From Polyangiaceae bacterium (lineage in GTDB: Bacteria; Myxococcota_A; Polyangia; Polyangiales; Polyangiaceae), in assembly GCA_019637295.1 (NCBI GenBank), contig JAHBVX010000001.1:1-32500 (forward strand): a stretch of 32,500 nt of DNA, read 5' to 3'. A program made the position numbers and the translations under genes. Positions within the stretch are counted from its first letter, which is position 1, and the number at the start of each line of letters is the position of its first letter. Below are positions 14,840-24,401 of this stretch, piece by piece. The notes beneath the pieces are model-generated. The model was not told the DNA's origin. It was given only the letters and a program-made list of their open reading frames with translations, and searched no databases.

Positions 14840-17800
14840 GTGCTGAGCGAGCGTGCGCCCCGACCGCCTCGCGACCTGGGTCGCCTGGTCGCTCGGCTGC
14901 TGTGCGCGCTGTTCGCGCTCGTCGGGGCGCTGCCGCTCTTGGCCGGCGTGCTGGTGCGGACCGACCTGGTGCTTCGCTGGACCTCTGACCAGACACGCCA
15001 GTTACTGAGGGACGAGCTGGGCGTGGAAGCGACCTACCAGGTACGGGTCCAGCTCTGGCCCGCTGCTGTCGCCCTCGAGGACCTCGAGGTGCCTGCCACC
15101 GACGGCAAGGGGCCGGCCCTCACTGCCGACCGGATCATCGTGCGACCCCGGGTCTTCGCCCTGCTCGCGGGCAGGCTCGACGCGGGGGACATCGAGCTGG
15201 AGCGGCCGACGGTGCGCTTGGTCGTGCGGGATGGTGCGATTCGGAACGTGAGCTACCGCCTGCCCGAGAGCAAGGGGCCGACCCCCACCCTCGACCGCGC
15301 GCCCTTCTCGTCCCTCGGGATCAGCGACGCCCGGGTCGACCTCGACCTCGATGGTGTGCACGTCGTCGTGCAGCCGATCGACATCGACGTCTTCGCCGAG
15401 GTGGGTCCCACCTTCGATGTCGCGTTGCGCGCGGGGGAAGCGCGCATCACGCATGCTCGCACGGTTACCGTCGCCGCCCAGCCCGATCGCACCGCAGTGA
15501 GCAGCGAAGGGAACGAGCGCAGCGTGACCTTTCAAGCGTTCGACGAGGACGTGGTCTGCCGCACTGAGCTGCGGCTGCGCGTGGAGTCGGAGTCGCTCCT
15601 GGTGCGGCGCCTGGCGTTGCTCGGCGTGGCGGACTCGGACACGGCCAAGAACACGCCTCCAGACTGCGGCATCGAGCGGGACGACGATCCCGATCGCGTG
15701 GCCCTGCGCCTGTCGCAGGTTCGAGTCGTCTATCGCAAGAGTCAGACCCCGCTCGTGGACGGGCACGTCGTCGCGCGTGCACCCGTGAGGTTGGCGAATC
15801 GCTACGTGGACATGGTCTCGGTCTTCGGCTGGGTCGGCTTCGCTGGCGACGTCCGCTACGATGGCAAGGACCGTCTCCCCGAGGTCCGAGGCAAGCTGCG
15901 CGGTGGCGGACTCGGTCTCGACGTGTACCACCTCGCCAAGACCCTGGAAGCGGATGTCGAGGTCAGTCGGGAGACCATCACCGTTCCCAAGCTTCAGACC
16001 GCGTTCGCCGACGGCAAGCTCGTCGTCACCCGGCTGCAGGTGCGGCCCTTCGACCGCGGCGTGCCCCTCAGCGCGGAGCGGGTGGACGGTAGCGACGTCA
16101 CCTTCCCGGGGTTGATGCGTGACCTGGGAGTGACTCCCGACACCATCGTGCGTTGGGACTTGTCCAAGACCCGGGTCTCGGAGGTGAAGGGCACGCTCTC
16201 ACCGCTGAAGATCGACGGAGAGGTGTACGCGGAGACCAAGAACTTCGAGGTCACCGATCGCTCTTTCCGTGATCCCGCGCGTCGTCACATGATCGGCGTG
16301 CGGCAAGCCACCGTGCGCGGAAAGTTCGGCGTGAGGCCGAACTCGCTGGACTTCTACGACAACCGCGCGAGCTTCGGCAACAGCGCGATCCTGGCGAAGC
16401 TGGTCAGCATCGGCTTCTCCAACGACCTCGTGCTAGAGATCGGTCGCGGGTCCAAGCTCGACTTGTCGGATGTCAGCCCGCTGATAGACATTCCGTGGGC
16501 TGGCGTTGCCGAACTTCACGCCACCATGCGCGGCAAGTCAGGCAACCCATTGCTGACGGGTGAGCTGAGCGTCGCCAAGTTCGAGTTCGGCGGCTTTCCC
16601 CTAGGTGACATCAAGAGCTCCAAGGTGCGCTTCCGACCGCTGGTGGTGGACTTCACGGACGTGGCGGGCCGCAAAGGTCGCAGCGACTTCCGCGTCAGCT
16701 CGGCTCGGCTCGACTTCGACACCGAGTCTTCCGTGCGAGTGGATGCGCGGGTCGCGGCCGAGCGCTTCGACATCCGCGACTTCTTCGCCATGTTCCTGTT
16801 CGATCAGGACCCGCGCTTCGAACCCATCCATGGCAGCGGCAAGGTGGACGCGCGGGTCCACTACGATCTCGGGGGGCGTCGCGATCGCTGTGGAGGGGGG
16901 TATCTGCGCGTGGACGGCGGCGTGGACTTCGGCAAGATGGAGCTATTCGAAGAGCGCTATGACTCCGGAAAGGCAGAGTTCGACTTTCGCTGGTCTGACC
17001 GGGACGCCAGCTACCAAGGGATCGAGCTGGACATTCCCAGCATCAAGCTGACCAAAGGGCCTGGCACGCTGCTGGGCTCCTTCTCTATGAGGCCCGGCGC
17101 GATCGTGCGAGGACAGTTCGTGGGCACCAGCGTGCCCCTCTCTCGCATCGACGCGATGGGTCGCCTTGGACCTCTCGTGGACGGCACCGGCAGCGGTACG
17201 GCCGACGTCAGCGGGACGATCGACGAACTCGTGGTCGCCAGCCAAGTGCGGCTCTCGCCGATACGCCTCGGCACCGCGCGACTGCCCGCGAGTCAGCTGG
17301 CGGTCGCGCTCGAACCGAAGAAGCCCCGCCTCAAGACCCTCGGCAGGACGCGCTGCGGCGGAGTCGTCACCCCCGCGTTCGATCGCGGGGACTGGAACAG
17401 AGATCACTCGCTGGGCACCTTCGTCGTGAGCGGCAAGCTGTTCGGTGGGCAGGCGCGCCTGGAGCGGCTGGAGGTGACCCGACAGCGCAGCAAGCGAGTG
17501 AAGGGCAAGCTCGATTTGGTGGACCTCGACTTGGGGTCGCTAGCGGAGTTGTCGCCGAGCATCGCGCTGTCCACCAGCAAACCTCGAGGTTCGGTCTCGG
17601 CGCGAGTGGACATTCAACGGCTGGAGCTGGAGCGCATGGGTAGCGCCGACGCTACCGTCACTCTGCGATCGCTGAAGCTCGCCAGCGGCGGGCTCTCGGT
17701 GGAGACGGTGGAGCGGGCGAAGCCCATTCGAATGGCCGCCGGCAATCTCGAGCTGGGCCAGCTGTCGCTGGCGGTCAGCAGCGATCGCGGCCAGCGCGGG

Positions 17801-19273
17801 GTATTCGATGTGAGCGGCTCGGTGCGCGACATCACTACCAAACCCACCGTCTTCGCCGAGCTCGAGCTGAGGCCCGTGGAGCTGTCGGCGCTAGCCAGGA
17901 GTCTGCCGCGGGTCGATCGCATCAAGGGTCGACTGGAAGGGAAGATGAGCGTCAGCGGGCCGCTCCAGGCGGTGCGCTATCGCGGTGGCTTCTCCCTCTC
18001 CGGAGGCGAAGTCTTGGTGAGGGGGCTCCCCTCCGCGATCACGGATCTGGAGGTCCGGGTGAGCGTCGAAGACGACGAAATCCGGCTCAGCCGCGCGACC
18101 GCGCGACTGGGCACTGGGACCGTGTCCGTCACCGGCGCCGCTCCCCTGCGAGGTCTCGAGCTGGGCGCTGCGCGGGCGGTGATCGTCGCTCGCGACCTGG
18201 CGCTGCCCGTAGAGAAGGGGATCCGGGCCACGATCGACAGCAACCTGGTCGCCACGTGGCAGCCACCGCGCGACACGAAGGAGCGTTCCCTGCCACGACT
18301 GACGGGTGACGTCGTGTTCCGGTCCTTCGAGTATCAGCGACCGATCACGATGAACGCGGACCTGAACACCCTGACCCGCGGGCGCAAGACAGTCTTCGAA
18401 GCCTACGATCCGGCTGACGACTTCGTTGCCTTGGACCTGACCATCAAGGCGACTCGGAGCCTGACGATTCGCAACAACCTGGTGGACGGGGAGCTGACCT
18501 TCGGACAAGCGGGGCTCGAGCTGTCTGGCACCAATCAACGCTTCGGACTGCGCGGGGAAGTCCAAGTCAAGCCAGGCGGCCGCATTCGGATGCGGCGCAG
18601 CGAGTTCGAGGTGCGTCAGGGTACGGTGCGCTTCGATGATCGCACCCGCATCGCGCCCAAGGTGGACGTGACGGCGGTCACCGAATACCGCCGTTACTCC
18701 GACGCTGCTGCCGCCACGGACACCGCGAGTAGCAGTTCGAGCTCCGGGGCCGCGTCAGGCTCGGCCGGGCAAGGTGGCCGATGGCTCGTGACCATGCACG
18801 CCCATGGCGACGCGGAGAACCTGCGCATCGATCTGACCAGCGATCCCGCCCTGGCCCAGGACGACATCTTCCTGCTGCTCACCGTCGGGCTCACGCGCGC
18901 CGAGCTCGACCAAGCTCAGTCCGCCAGCGTTGGCGAGAGCGTGGCGCTCGAGGCGCTCGGTACCCTCAGCGGCGCGGACCAGGCGGTGACGCGTGCGCTG
19001 CCCGTGATCGACGAGTTCCGCTTTGGTAGCGCCTACTCTTCGCGCACTGGACGCACCGAGCCCACCGTGACGATCGGAAAACGCCTGGCCGAGCGCATTC
19101 GCGCCAACGTCACCAGTGGATTGGCGGATTCTCGCGAGATCCGCTCGAACATCGAGTGGCGGCTCTCGCCAAGGGTGAGCGTGGAAGGCTCGTACGATAA
19201 CGTGAACGACATCTCCAGCTCGTCGCTGGGGAACCTGGGTGCGGACATTCGCTGGAGGCTGGAGTTCGAATGA
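14840..19273 (+). CDS. tamB: Translocation and assembly module protein TamB
   Basis: This 1477-aa protein has the TamB/AsmA-like layout. One N-terminal membrane helix (about residues 18-42) is followed by an AsmA-like first strand set (YQVRVQLWPAAVALEDLEV). More than a thousand residues of amphipathic beta repeats come next, then the C-terminal DUF490 region ending in LGNLGADIRWRLEFE. TamB bridges inner and outer membranes as a hydrophobic groove and works in phospholipid transport and outer-membrane protein assembly. A Ser/Ala-rich low-complexity insert (about residues 1287-1312) interrupts the C-terminal domain. The start is GTG 14840. No TamA/BamA-type partner gene is in the window; the gene is instead coupled to a lipase-like lipoprotein by an ATGA overlap. 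Confidence 0.93.
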   Translation: MLSERAPRPPRDLGRLVARLLCALFALVGALPLLAGVLVRTDLVLRWTSDQTRQLLRDELGVEATYQVRVQLWPAAVALEDLEVPATDGKGPALTADRIIVRPRVFALLAGRLDAGDIELERPTVRLVVRDGAIRNVSYRLPESKGPTPTLDRAPFSSLGISDARVDLDLDGVHVVVQPIDIDVFAEVGPTFDVALRAGEARITHARTVTVAAQPDRTAVSSEGNERSVTFQAFDEDVVCRTELRLRVESESLLVRRLALLGVADSDTAKNTPPDCGIERDDDPDRVALRLSQVRVVYRKSQTPLVDGHVVARAPVRLANRYVDMVSVFGWVGFAGDVRYDGKDRLPEVRGKLRGGGLGLDVYHLAKTLEADVEVSRETITVPKLQTAFADGKLVVTRLQVRPFDRGVPLSAERVDGSDVTFPGLMRDLGVTPDTIVRWDLSKTRVSEVKGTLSPLKIDGEVYAETKNFEVTDRSFRDPARRHMIGVRQATVRGKFGVRPNSLDFYDNRASFGNSAILAKLVSIGFSNDLVLEIGRGSKLDLSDVSPLIDIPWAGVAELHATMRGKSGNPLLTGELSVAKFEFGGFPLGDIKSSKVRFRPLVVDFTDVAGRKGRSDFRVSSARLDFDTESSVRVDARVAAERFDIRDFFAMFLFDQDPRFEPIHGSGKVDARVHYDLGGRRDRCGGGYLRVDGGVDFGKMELFEERYDSGKAEFDFRWSDRDASYQGIELDIPSIKLTKGPGTLLGSFSMRPGAIVRGQFVGTSVPLSRIDAMGRLGPLVDGTGSGTADVSGTIDELVVASQVRLSPIRLGTARLPASQLAVALEPKKPRLKTLGRTRCGGVVTPAFDRGDWNRDHSLGTFVVSGKLFGGQARLERLEVTRQRSKRVKGKLDLVDLDLGSLAELSPSIALSTSKPRGSVSARVDIQRLELERMGSADATVTLRSLKLASGGLSVETVERAKPIRMAAGNLELGQLSLAVSSDRGQRGVFDVSGSVRDITTKPTVFAELELRPVELSALARSLPRVDRIKGRLEGKMSVSGPLQAVRYRGGFSLSGGEVLVRGLPSAITDLEVRVSVEDDEIRLSRATARLGTGTVSVTGAAPLRGLELGAARAVIVARDLALPVEKGIRATIDSNLVATWQPPRDTKERSLPRLTGDVVFRSFEYQRPITMNADLNTLTRGRKTVFEAYDPADDFVALDLTIKATRSLTIRNNLVDGELTFGQAGLELSGTNQRFGLRGEVQVKPGGRIRMRRSEFEVRQGTVRFDDRTRIAPKVDVTAVTEYRRYSDAAAATDTASSSSSSGAASGSAGQGGRWLVTMHAHGDAENLRIDLTSDPALAQDDIFLLLTVGLTRAELDQAQSASVGESVALEALGTLSGADQAVTRALPVIDEFRFGSAYSSRTGRTEPTVTIGKRLAERIRANVTSGLADSREIRSNIEWRLSPRVSVEGSYDNVNDISSSSLGNLGADIRWRLEFE

Positions 19274-21273
19274 GAAACAGAGCGCTGTGGGCTGCCGGTT
19301 TGTCGAGCGCGGTGTTGCTCTTGGGCTGTTCGAGCGAAGACGAAGGCGCCAAGCCGAGCGGTGGTGCGGAGGTGCTGTTCGGTCCACTCGGGCAGAGCGA
19401 GCTGACGCCCTACCCGTCCAACCGCTACACGGTCCCGGACTCGAGCACGTCGACGGGCCTGCGCGTGACGGTGACCGAGGAGACGACCAACGACGAGATG
19501 CTCACGGGTTTTCCGGACACGGTGGCTCAGCTCAACACGATGGATGGCTTCTCCACCACGGGCGGCGTGTTCGTGAAGTTCTCCAGCCCCATCGATCCGC
19601 GCGGGCTCGCCCAGTTGCCCGACGCGGATCCACCCATCATCGATCCGGTGCGCGACGCAGCCGAGTACCAGCAGCCCGACGCGCCGCTGCTGCTAGTGAA
19701 CGTGGACGACAGTTCGCCCGAGCGAGGCGAGGCGGTTGGGCTCGTGCTCCGCTACTTCGAGCAAGAGCAAGACGAGTTCTACATCGCCGACGAGTTCACT
19801 CTGCTGGCCCAGCCTGCCGTTCCGCTGCGTTCGGGCACGCGCTACGTGTTGGTCGTGACGGATCGCGTCCGCGACGCGAAGGGACGGCCTGTCCGCGCCA
19901 GCCGCGGCATGGCCCAGGCGCTCGCGGGCAAGCCCGATGCCTACGCGGCGGAGCTCTCCGCAGCGGTGACCGAGGCCTCCACCAGCGTGGGCTTCGATCC
20001 GAAGCGCGTCGCCGGTGCCACGGTGTTCACCACCGCCGCGGTGACCGCGGAGATGTCGGCTCTCTCGCAGGCCCGGCGGGCGGCAGCCGCGCCCGAGTTG
20101 GTCGACCCGTGGACGGTGGAGCAGCAGTCTTCCGGTGACGGTCGAGTGCGCTTTCGCGCGAGCTTCAGCTCGCCGGAGTACCGGAGCGCCAAGCCCGAAG
20201 GCAAGTGGACGATCGAGACGTCTGGCGTACCCAAGCAGCAGAAGGACGAGGCCCTCGAGGTCTACCTGGCCTTCAGCGATCGCACGGCGAGCGGTCCCCG
20301 GCCGGTGGTCTTCTTCGCGCACGGCCTCGGTGGAGACAAAGACGGTTGTTGGGGAACCGCCGAGCGCCTCGCCGAGCTCTCTGCCCGTGGCGTGGCCGTG
20401 ATCGCCATCGACTCGCCCGAGCACGGCTCGCGAGCCGTGGGCGACACCAACCTGATCAGCAGCGTGTACGGCTTCTTCGGTATCGAGCAAGGCACGAACG
20501 ACTTCGACATCGAGCGCGCACGCGACAATTTTCGCCAGATGGCCGCGGATCAGCTGGAGCTGGTCCGCTTCGTGAGCACCCTCGGCGCTCTGGACGTCCT
20601 GCCGCTCGACGCCGAGGGCAACCCTGCGCCTGACGGTGAGCCGGATCTGGACGTGTCGCGGTTCCTCTACATCGGACACTCCTTCGGCGCCGTCCAGGGA
20701 CCGACCATCTTCGCCCTGGCGCCGGAGATCCACGCGGCCAACTGGAACGTTGGCGGCGCCGGCTTGATGATGCTGCTGCGGGACTCCAACCTGTTCAGCC
20801 TGGTGGTGAGCAGCATGACGCCACCGGGCACGCCCTTCGGGGCAGTCGCCCGCTTCATGGCCGCAACCCAGGCGCTGGTCGATCCTGGGGATCCGCTCAA
20901 CTACGCGCGCTTCGCGACGCTCGAAGCGCTGCCGGGAGTTCCCGGCTGGACGGAGCGGGACGTGCTGCTGCAGGAGGTCGTGAATGACACCATCGTTCCC
21001 AACTCGACGAGCGAAGCGGTTGCTCGGGCGGCGGGTCTCGGGATCCTGAATCGGGTCACCGAGACCTCGGGTCTCGGCGGCGTGGCCGCGCCGGCGAGCG
21101 CCAATCTGCCCGGTGGCAACACCGGAGTCCTGTGCCAGTTCGACAAGATGCATGGCAACAAGGCCGCCGAGCACGGCGAGCTGATCTTCTCGCCCGAGGG
21201 CCGCGCGCAGTACGTCGAGTTCTTCAAGTCCGCGTTGGACGACGGGCGCGCTCGCGTGGTCGCGCCGTACTGA
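19270..21273 (+). CDS. Lipase-like alpha/beta-hydrolase lipoprotein
   Basis: This 667-aa lipoprotein (LLLGC, Cys20) has a long N-terminal beta-rich region (about 35-300) resembling the N-terminal domain of bacterial virulence-factor lipases. That region opens with FGPLGQSELTPYPSNRY and contains GGVFVKFSSPID. An alpha/beta hydrolase domain follows: FFAHGLGG forms the oxyanion region and YIGHSFGAV holds nucleophile Ser471 in a standard GxSxG. Asp573 (VVNDTIVP) and His628 (DKMHGN) are good triad candidates. It probably hydrolyses lipids or esters at the outer membrane. Its ATG overlaps the tamB stop (ATGA), so the pair is likely co-translated. Confidence 0.88.
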   Translation: MRNRALWAAGLSSAVLLLGCSSEDEGAKPSGGAEVLFGPLGQSELTPYPSNRYTVPDSSTSTGLRVTVTEETTNDEMLTGFPDTVAQLNTMDGFSTTGGVFVKFSSPIDPRGLAQLPDADPPIIDPVRDAAEYQQPDAPLLLVNVDDSSPERGEAVGLVLRYFEQEQDEFYIADEFTLLAQPAVPLRSGTRYVLVVTDRVRDAKGRPVRASRGMAQALAGKPDAYAAELSAAVTEASTSVGFDPKRVAGATVFTTAAVTAEMSALSQARRAAAAPELVDPWTVEQQSSGDGRVRFRASFSSPEYRSAKPEGKWTIETSGVPKQQKDEALEVYLAFSDRTASGPRPVVFFAHGLGGDKDGCWGTAERLAELSARGVAVIAIDSPEHGSRAVGDTNLISSVYGFFGIEQGTNDFDIERARDNFRQMAADQLELVRFVSTLGALDVLPLDAEGNPAPDGEPDLDVSRFLYIGHSFGAVQGPTIFALAPEIHAANWNVGGAGLMMLLRDSNLFSLVVSSMTPPGTPFGAVARFMAATQALVDPGDPLNYARFATLEALPGVPGWTERDVLLQEVVNDTIVPNSTSEAVARAAGLGILNRVTETSGLGGVAAPASANLPGGNTGVLCQFDKMHGNKAAEHGELIFSPEGRAQYVEFFKSALDDGRARVVAPY

Positions 21274-21281
21274 GAGCGCGG

Positions 21282-21890
21282 TCAACTGTTCCAGCGCAGG
21301 GAGTACTCGGCGGACGTCTCCGCGATCGTCTCGAGCTCGCTGACGACCTCCGTCGCGCCCGCCACGGTCACTGCCGCTCGCACCCCGCCGGAGATGGCCC
21401 TCAGCATGGGACGCACGAACAACCCCGGCGGAAACTCGACCCGAAGTCGAGCGGACTCCTCGCTTCGCTCCAGGATCAGGAGCGAGGTGCCACGGTGGAA
21501 AGCGGACCAACGACTGGCCGACAGCGCGACCAAGCGTGATGGGGACACGAGCGCGAACAGCACCCGGTACACGGGCCTGCGGAACAGGTCACGGTTGAAG
21601 TCGCACACCCAGTCCTCGAAGCCATCGAGGTCCCGTCCGCCAAACGCCTCGTCGTAGATCGCGAGCACCGCCGCGTTGAAGGCGACCTCATGCACCCAGG
21701 CGTTCACCGCCGGCGGCTGCTCAATCAGCGCAAGTATGGGTTCGGGTAAGGAGCCCTGCGGCGGCGCGATCGGGCGAAGCCGCAGGGCGTCTCTCAGTAA
21801 CGAGCCCTTGGCCATGCACCGCGGATGCGACGCCAGACCGGCCGGCAGTCCCGCGAGATACGCCTCGACGCTCTGGTACCCCAAGCCCAT
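21282..21890 (-). CDS. Myxobacterial DUF2378/TIGR02265-like protein
   Basis: This 202-aa cytoplasmic protein starts at ATG 21890. Its pattern resembles the Mxa_TIGR02265 (DUF2378) paralogous family of myxobacteria, distantly like heme-NO-binding/V4R folds. A helical N-terminal half (VNAWVHEVAFNAAVLAIYDE) and a central RVLFALVSPSRL segment lead to WSAFHRGTSLLI and a C-terminal strand set ending AEYSLRWNS. The family assignment rests on motif resemblance only, and no function is established. It is convergent with the lipase gene (8-base gap) and 30 bases downstream of sfsA on the same strand, so it may end the CARDB-sfsA transcript. Confidence 0.68.
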   Translation of the reverse strand: MGLGYQSVEAYLAGLPAGLASHPRCMAKGSLLRDALRLRPIAPPQGSLPEPILALIEQPPAVNAWVHEVAFNAAVLAIYDEAFGGRDLDGFEDWVCDFNRDLFRRPVYRVLFALVSPSRLVALSASRWSAFHRGTSLLILERSEESARLRVEFPPGLFVRPMLRAISGGVRAAVTVAGATEVVSELETIAETSAEYSLRWNS

Positions 21891-21920
21891 CGCCCGGACA
21901 GGCTACCACACCGGGACCCC

Positions 21921-22727
21921 TCACCAGCGAGATCCGGACCACGGCGCGTTGTCCACGCGGAATCGCTGCAACCGCGCGCTCGCGTAGGGCGCCAGGTCGA
22001 CCGGGATGCAGCGGTCTACCGCGTAAGCTCGTCGCGTGGGTCGCACCCGGACCGCGCGGAACCGAACCCCGTGTGCTTGCGCCCACCGCGCGGCCTCGGC
22101 GAAGGTCGGATCGTGCAGATCGCTAGGCCGAACAGCGCGGGCGCTCGGGTCCTGGACCACGAACAGCACCGTCGCGCGCTGCCCCCCAGTCACGACATCG
22201 ACCAACTCGCGCAGGTGGCGGGTGGCTCGCTCGCTCGGGGAGTCCGGGAAGTACGCGCGTCCGTCGGGGTAGACCAGGTGACAGTTCTTGACCTCCACGT
22301 AGTGCTCGCGATTGCCCTCGCGCAGCCAGAAGTCGACCCGCGAGTTCTCGCCATAGCGACGCTCGGCGCGCAGCTCGTCATGGCGGGCCAACCCTCTCAG
22401 GCAGCCGTGCTCCAACAGGCCCCGCGCGATGCGATTGGCGGCGAGGGTGTTGGCGCCAACGAGCCGTCCGTCGTGTTCGACCAGCTCCCAGGTGTGAGTC
22501 AACTTGCGAGACCCGTCGAGGGGAGCTTCGCTGAGCCATACGCGGGCGCCGGGCCGCACCAGCCCCTCCATCTGGCCCGGGTTCACGCAGTGAGCCACCA
22601 CGTCGCGACCGTCCGTCAGGCGCACATCCGCGAGAAAGCGCTTGCGGCGACCGAGCAGCGTACCTTGCACGAGACGTGCTCCATGAGCGACGCGCAGCAG
22701 CGGAGCGGGCTCCAGGCTGCCGCTCAT
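21921..22727 (-). CDS. sfsA: DNA/RNA nuclease SfsA
   Basis: This 268-aa protein matches SfsA across its length: GRRKRFLADV, HCVNPGQMEG, HTWELVE, ANTLAANRI, YGENSRVDFWL, YVEVKNCHL and FPDSPSERATRHLREL. The PD-(D/E)xK core is visible as Asp132, Glu145 and Lys147. SfsA was named for maltose gene stimulation in E. coli and contains a nuclease fold; its physiological role is poorly known. It is about 34 residues longer than E. coli SfsA, mainly at the N terminus and C terminus. Its ATG overlaps the stop of the CARDB gene (ATGA), so it should be translated from the same mRNA, an unexpected pairing of a cytoplasmic nuclease with a secreted protein. Confidence 0.96.
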   Translation of the reverse strand: MSGSLEPAPLLRVAHGARLVQGTLLGRRKRFLADVRLTDGRDVVAHCVNPGQMEGLVRPGARVWLSEAPLDGSRKLTHTWELVEHDGRLVGANTLAANRIARGLLEHGCLRGLARHDELRAERRYGENSRVDFWLREGNREHYVEVKNCHLVYPDGRAYFPDSPSERATRHLRELVDVVTGGQRATVLFVVQDPSARAVRPSDLHDPTFAEAARWAQAHGVRFRAVRVRPTRRAYAVDRCIPVDLAPYASARLQRFRVDNAPWSGSRW

Positions 22728-24265
22728 GGCTCGAGCAGCACGGGTCTCAACGCGACGTTGTCCAGCTCGTCGGTCTCGAGCACGTCACCTCCGTCGTCGG
22801 TCACCATGAGCAGGTAACGGTACCCCGCCGGCGCGTTCTTCGGAAGCGTGACCTCCAGCTCGTGTTGGCCGCGCTCATCCCCCCGGGCGAGCTTGACGAA
22901 GGACCGTTCGCCGAGCTTGGCGTCGTTCACGTCGAAGCGGGGATCGTCGGAGTAGTAGAAACCTACGTTGAACGGACCCGCCTCGTCCCTGCCGAGGTTG
23001 CGCAGCGAGAAGCGTAGCTTCAGCCTATCCCCAGGCCGAGCCTTCGAGCCTTCCACGAAGAAGAAGCGATCCGTCAAGTTCACGCGGGCGACGCGCAGCG
23101 TGGCCGCTTTCATGTTGTTGTACTCGCGTAGGTCCCCCGCCTCGTGCTTGGTGTCCACGACCACACCCACCCAGTAGCTGCCGCTCGCCAGATCGGGGAT
23201 GAACAGGTTGTCCCCTAGGGTCATGGTCGTACGGCCGGGCGGCAGCGCCGCGATGGTGTGCGTGCCCACGCGGGTGTCCTTCACCGTGACTCGCTCGGAT
23301 TTTCCGAGGAAAACCCCCACCTCGACGCCGGGGGCCGCTTGCTTGCCGTTGTTGCGCGCCGTGAACGACACGGAGAAGCGCGTGCCTGGCGGTCCGCTAG
23401 CCGGTGCCACGTGCAGCACGCCTGGCTCCAGATCGGGCGCGCGGAGTACCCAGTAGGGTACCAGCGTGCCGTTGTCGTTCTCGTCACTCTCGACGATCGC
23501 GTTGTCCGGATCCACCAGCAAGCCGAGCTGCACGTGTTGTCCGTGGACGCGACAACTCGGCAGCACCGTCAGCTGCTTGCTGATCACCGTCTCGGCGCCG
23601 GGCTTCAGGTCGAAGGCGGAGAAGGACGCGATGCGGGTGTCCGCGGCGTCGATCACGAAGTCCCGCGAGCACACGGCCGTCAGCTTGATCGGCCCGTAGG
23701 CGTGGAATTGCGAGTCGTTCTTCAGCTTGGCGCCGATGGTGATGACCTGTCCAAGAGCGCCGCGGTCCGGTGCGATGGACACGTTCTCGAGTCGCAGGTT
23801 GGGACGAAACTCGGGCTGGATCTGGATGGGAGCAGACTTGAAGTTGTTCTGCTCGTTGGACTCGACGACGTTGCCCCAGGCGTCGGCGAAAGCGTAGAGG
23901 TAGCCCGGCTTGCACGCGTCGCAGGGCGGCAAGCGCACGTTGACCTTCACGGTCTCGCTCTGCCCCCGGGCGACCCCGAGGTGCATTTGTCGTGCGCCGA
24001 TGCGCGTCACGTTGCCGCGCGCGGGTGTGACGAACTCGTCGCTGTGGTAGATGGCGACGCGGAACCCCGGGGCATCCCGCCCGCCCACGTTGGCGACGGT
24101 GAACGTGACGCCCACGACGGTGTCCGGTGCCGCCTGAGCGTGGCTCAGCGAAATGTCCTTCACGACCAGATCCGGCAGCAGCGTGCTGCTTGCCGACGCA
24201 GGGCTGCCGACCGCCAGCACCAGCGAACCCAGGGACAGGACTCCGAGCTTGATGAGCGTGCTCAT
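22724..24265 (-). CDS. Secreted protein with four CARDB domains
   Basis: This 513-aa protein has a Sec signal peptide (cleavage near residue 26, after ASA) and then four CARDB (cell-adhesion-related Ig-like) domains, at about residues 30-150, 155-270, 275-395 and 397-513. Each starts with a PDL/PNL-type strand, has a central VTFTVANVG/VSFTARNNG-type strand, and ends with the Asp/Glu-Asn motif typical of the family (VVESNEQNN, IVESDENDN, LREYNNM, VLETDELDN). The domains give an elongated extracellular or periplasmic rod used in adhesion or ligand presentation. A CDAC pair in domain 1 may form a disulfide. No sortase signal, anchor or enzyme domain is present. It leads a unit with sfsA. Confidence 0.92.
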   Translation of the reverse strand: MSTLIKLGVLSLGSLVLAVGSPASASSTLLPDLVVKDISLSHAQAAPDTVVGVTFTVANVGGRDAPGFRVAIYHSDEFVTPARGNVTRIGARQMHLGVARGQSETVKVNVRLPPCDACKPGYLYAFADAWGNVVESNEQNNFKSAPIQIQPEFRPNLRLENVSIAPDRGALGQVITIGAKLKNDSQFHAYGPIKLTAVCSRDFVIDAADTRIASFSAFDLKPGAETVISKQLTVLPSCRVHGQHVQLGLLVDPDNAIVESDENDNGTLVPYWVLRAPDLEPGVLHVAPASGPPGTRFSVSFTARNNGKQAAPGVEVGVFLGKSERVTVKDTRVGTHTIAALPPGRTTMTLGDNLFIPDLASGSYWVGVVVDTKHEAGDLREYNNMKAATLRVARVNLTDRFFFVEGSKARPGDRLKLRFSLRNLGRDEAGPFNVGFYYSDDPRFDVNDAKLGERSFVKLARGDERGQHELEVTLPKNAPAGYRYLLMVTDDGGDVLETDELDNVALRPVLLEP

Positions 24266-24401
24266 GGCCGTCGCCTACGCAAGGGTCGTGCCCCGATGGC
24301 GCCCGGGTCTGCACGAATAAACTCCCGCTCCCCCGAGTCGCGGTGCGCATCCTCGGCGGGGAGTCCCAGGGGTCGCGCATGGGTTGCGCTTCGCGCGCGG
24401 G

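Noticed and set aside
19693..21510. 605-codon minus-strand open frame opposite the lipase gene
   Set aside because: Low-complexity Arg/Gly/Val composition and no motifs; the plus strand holds a full hydrolase domain and lipobox.
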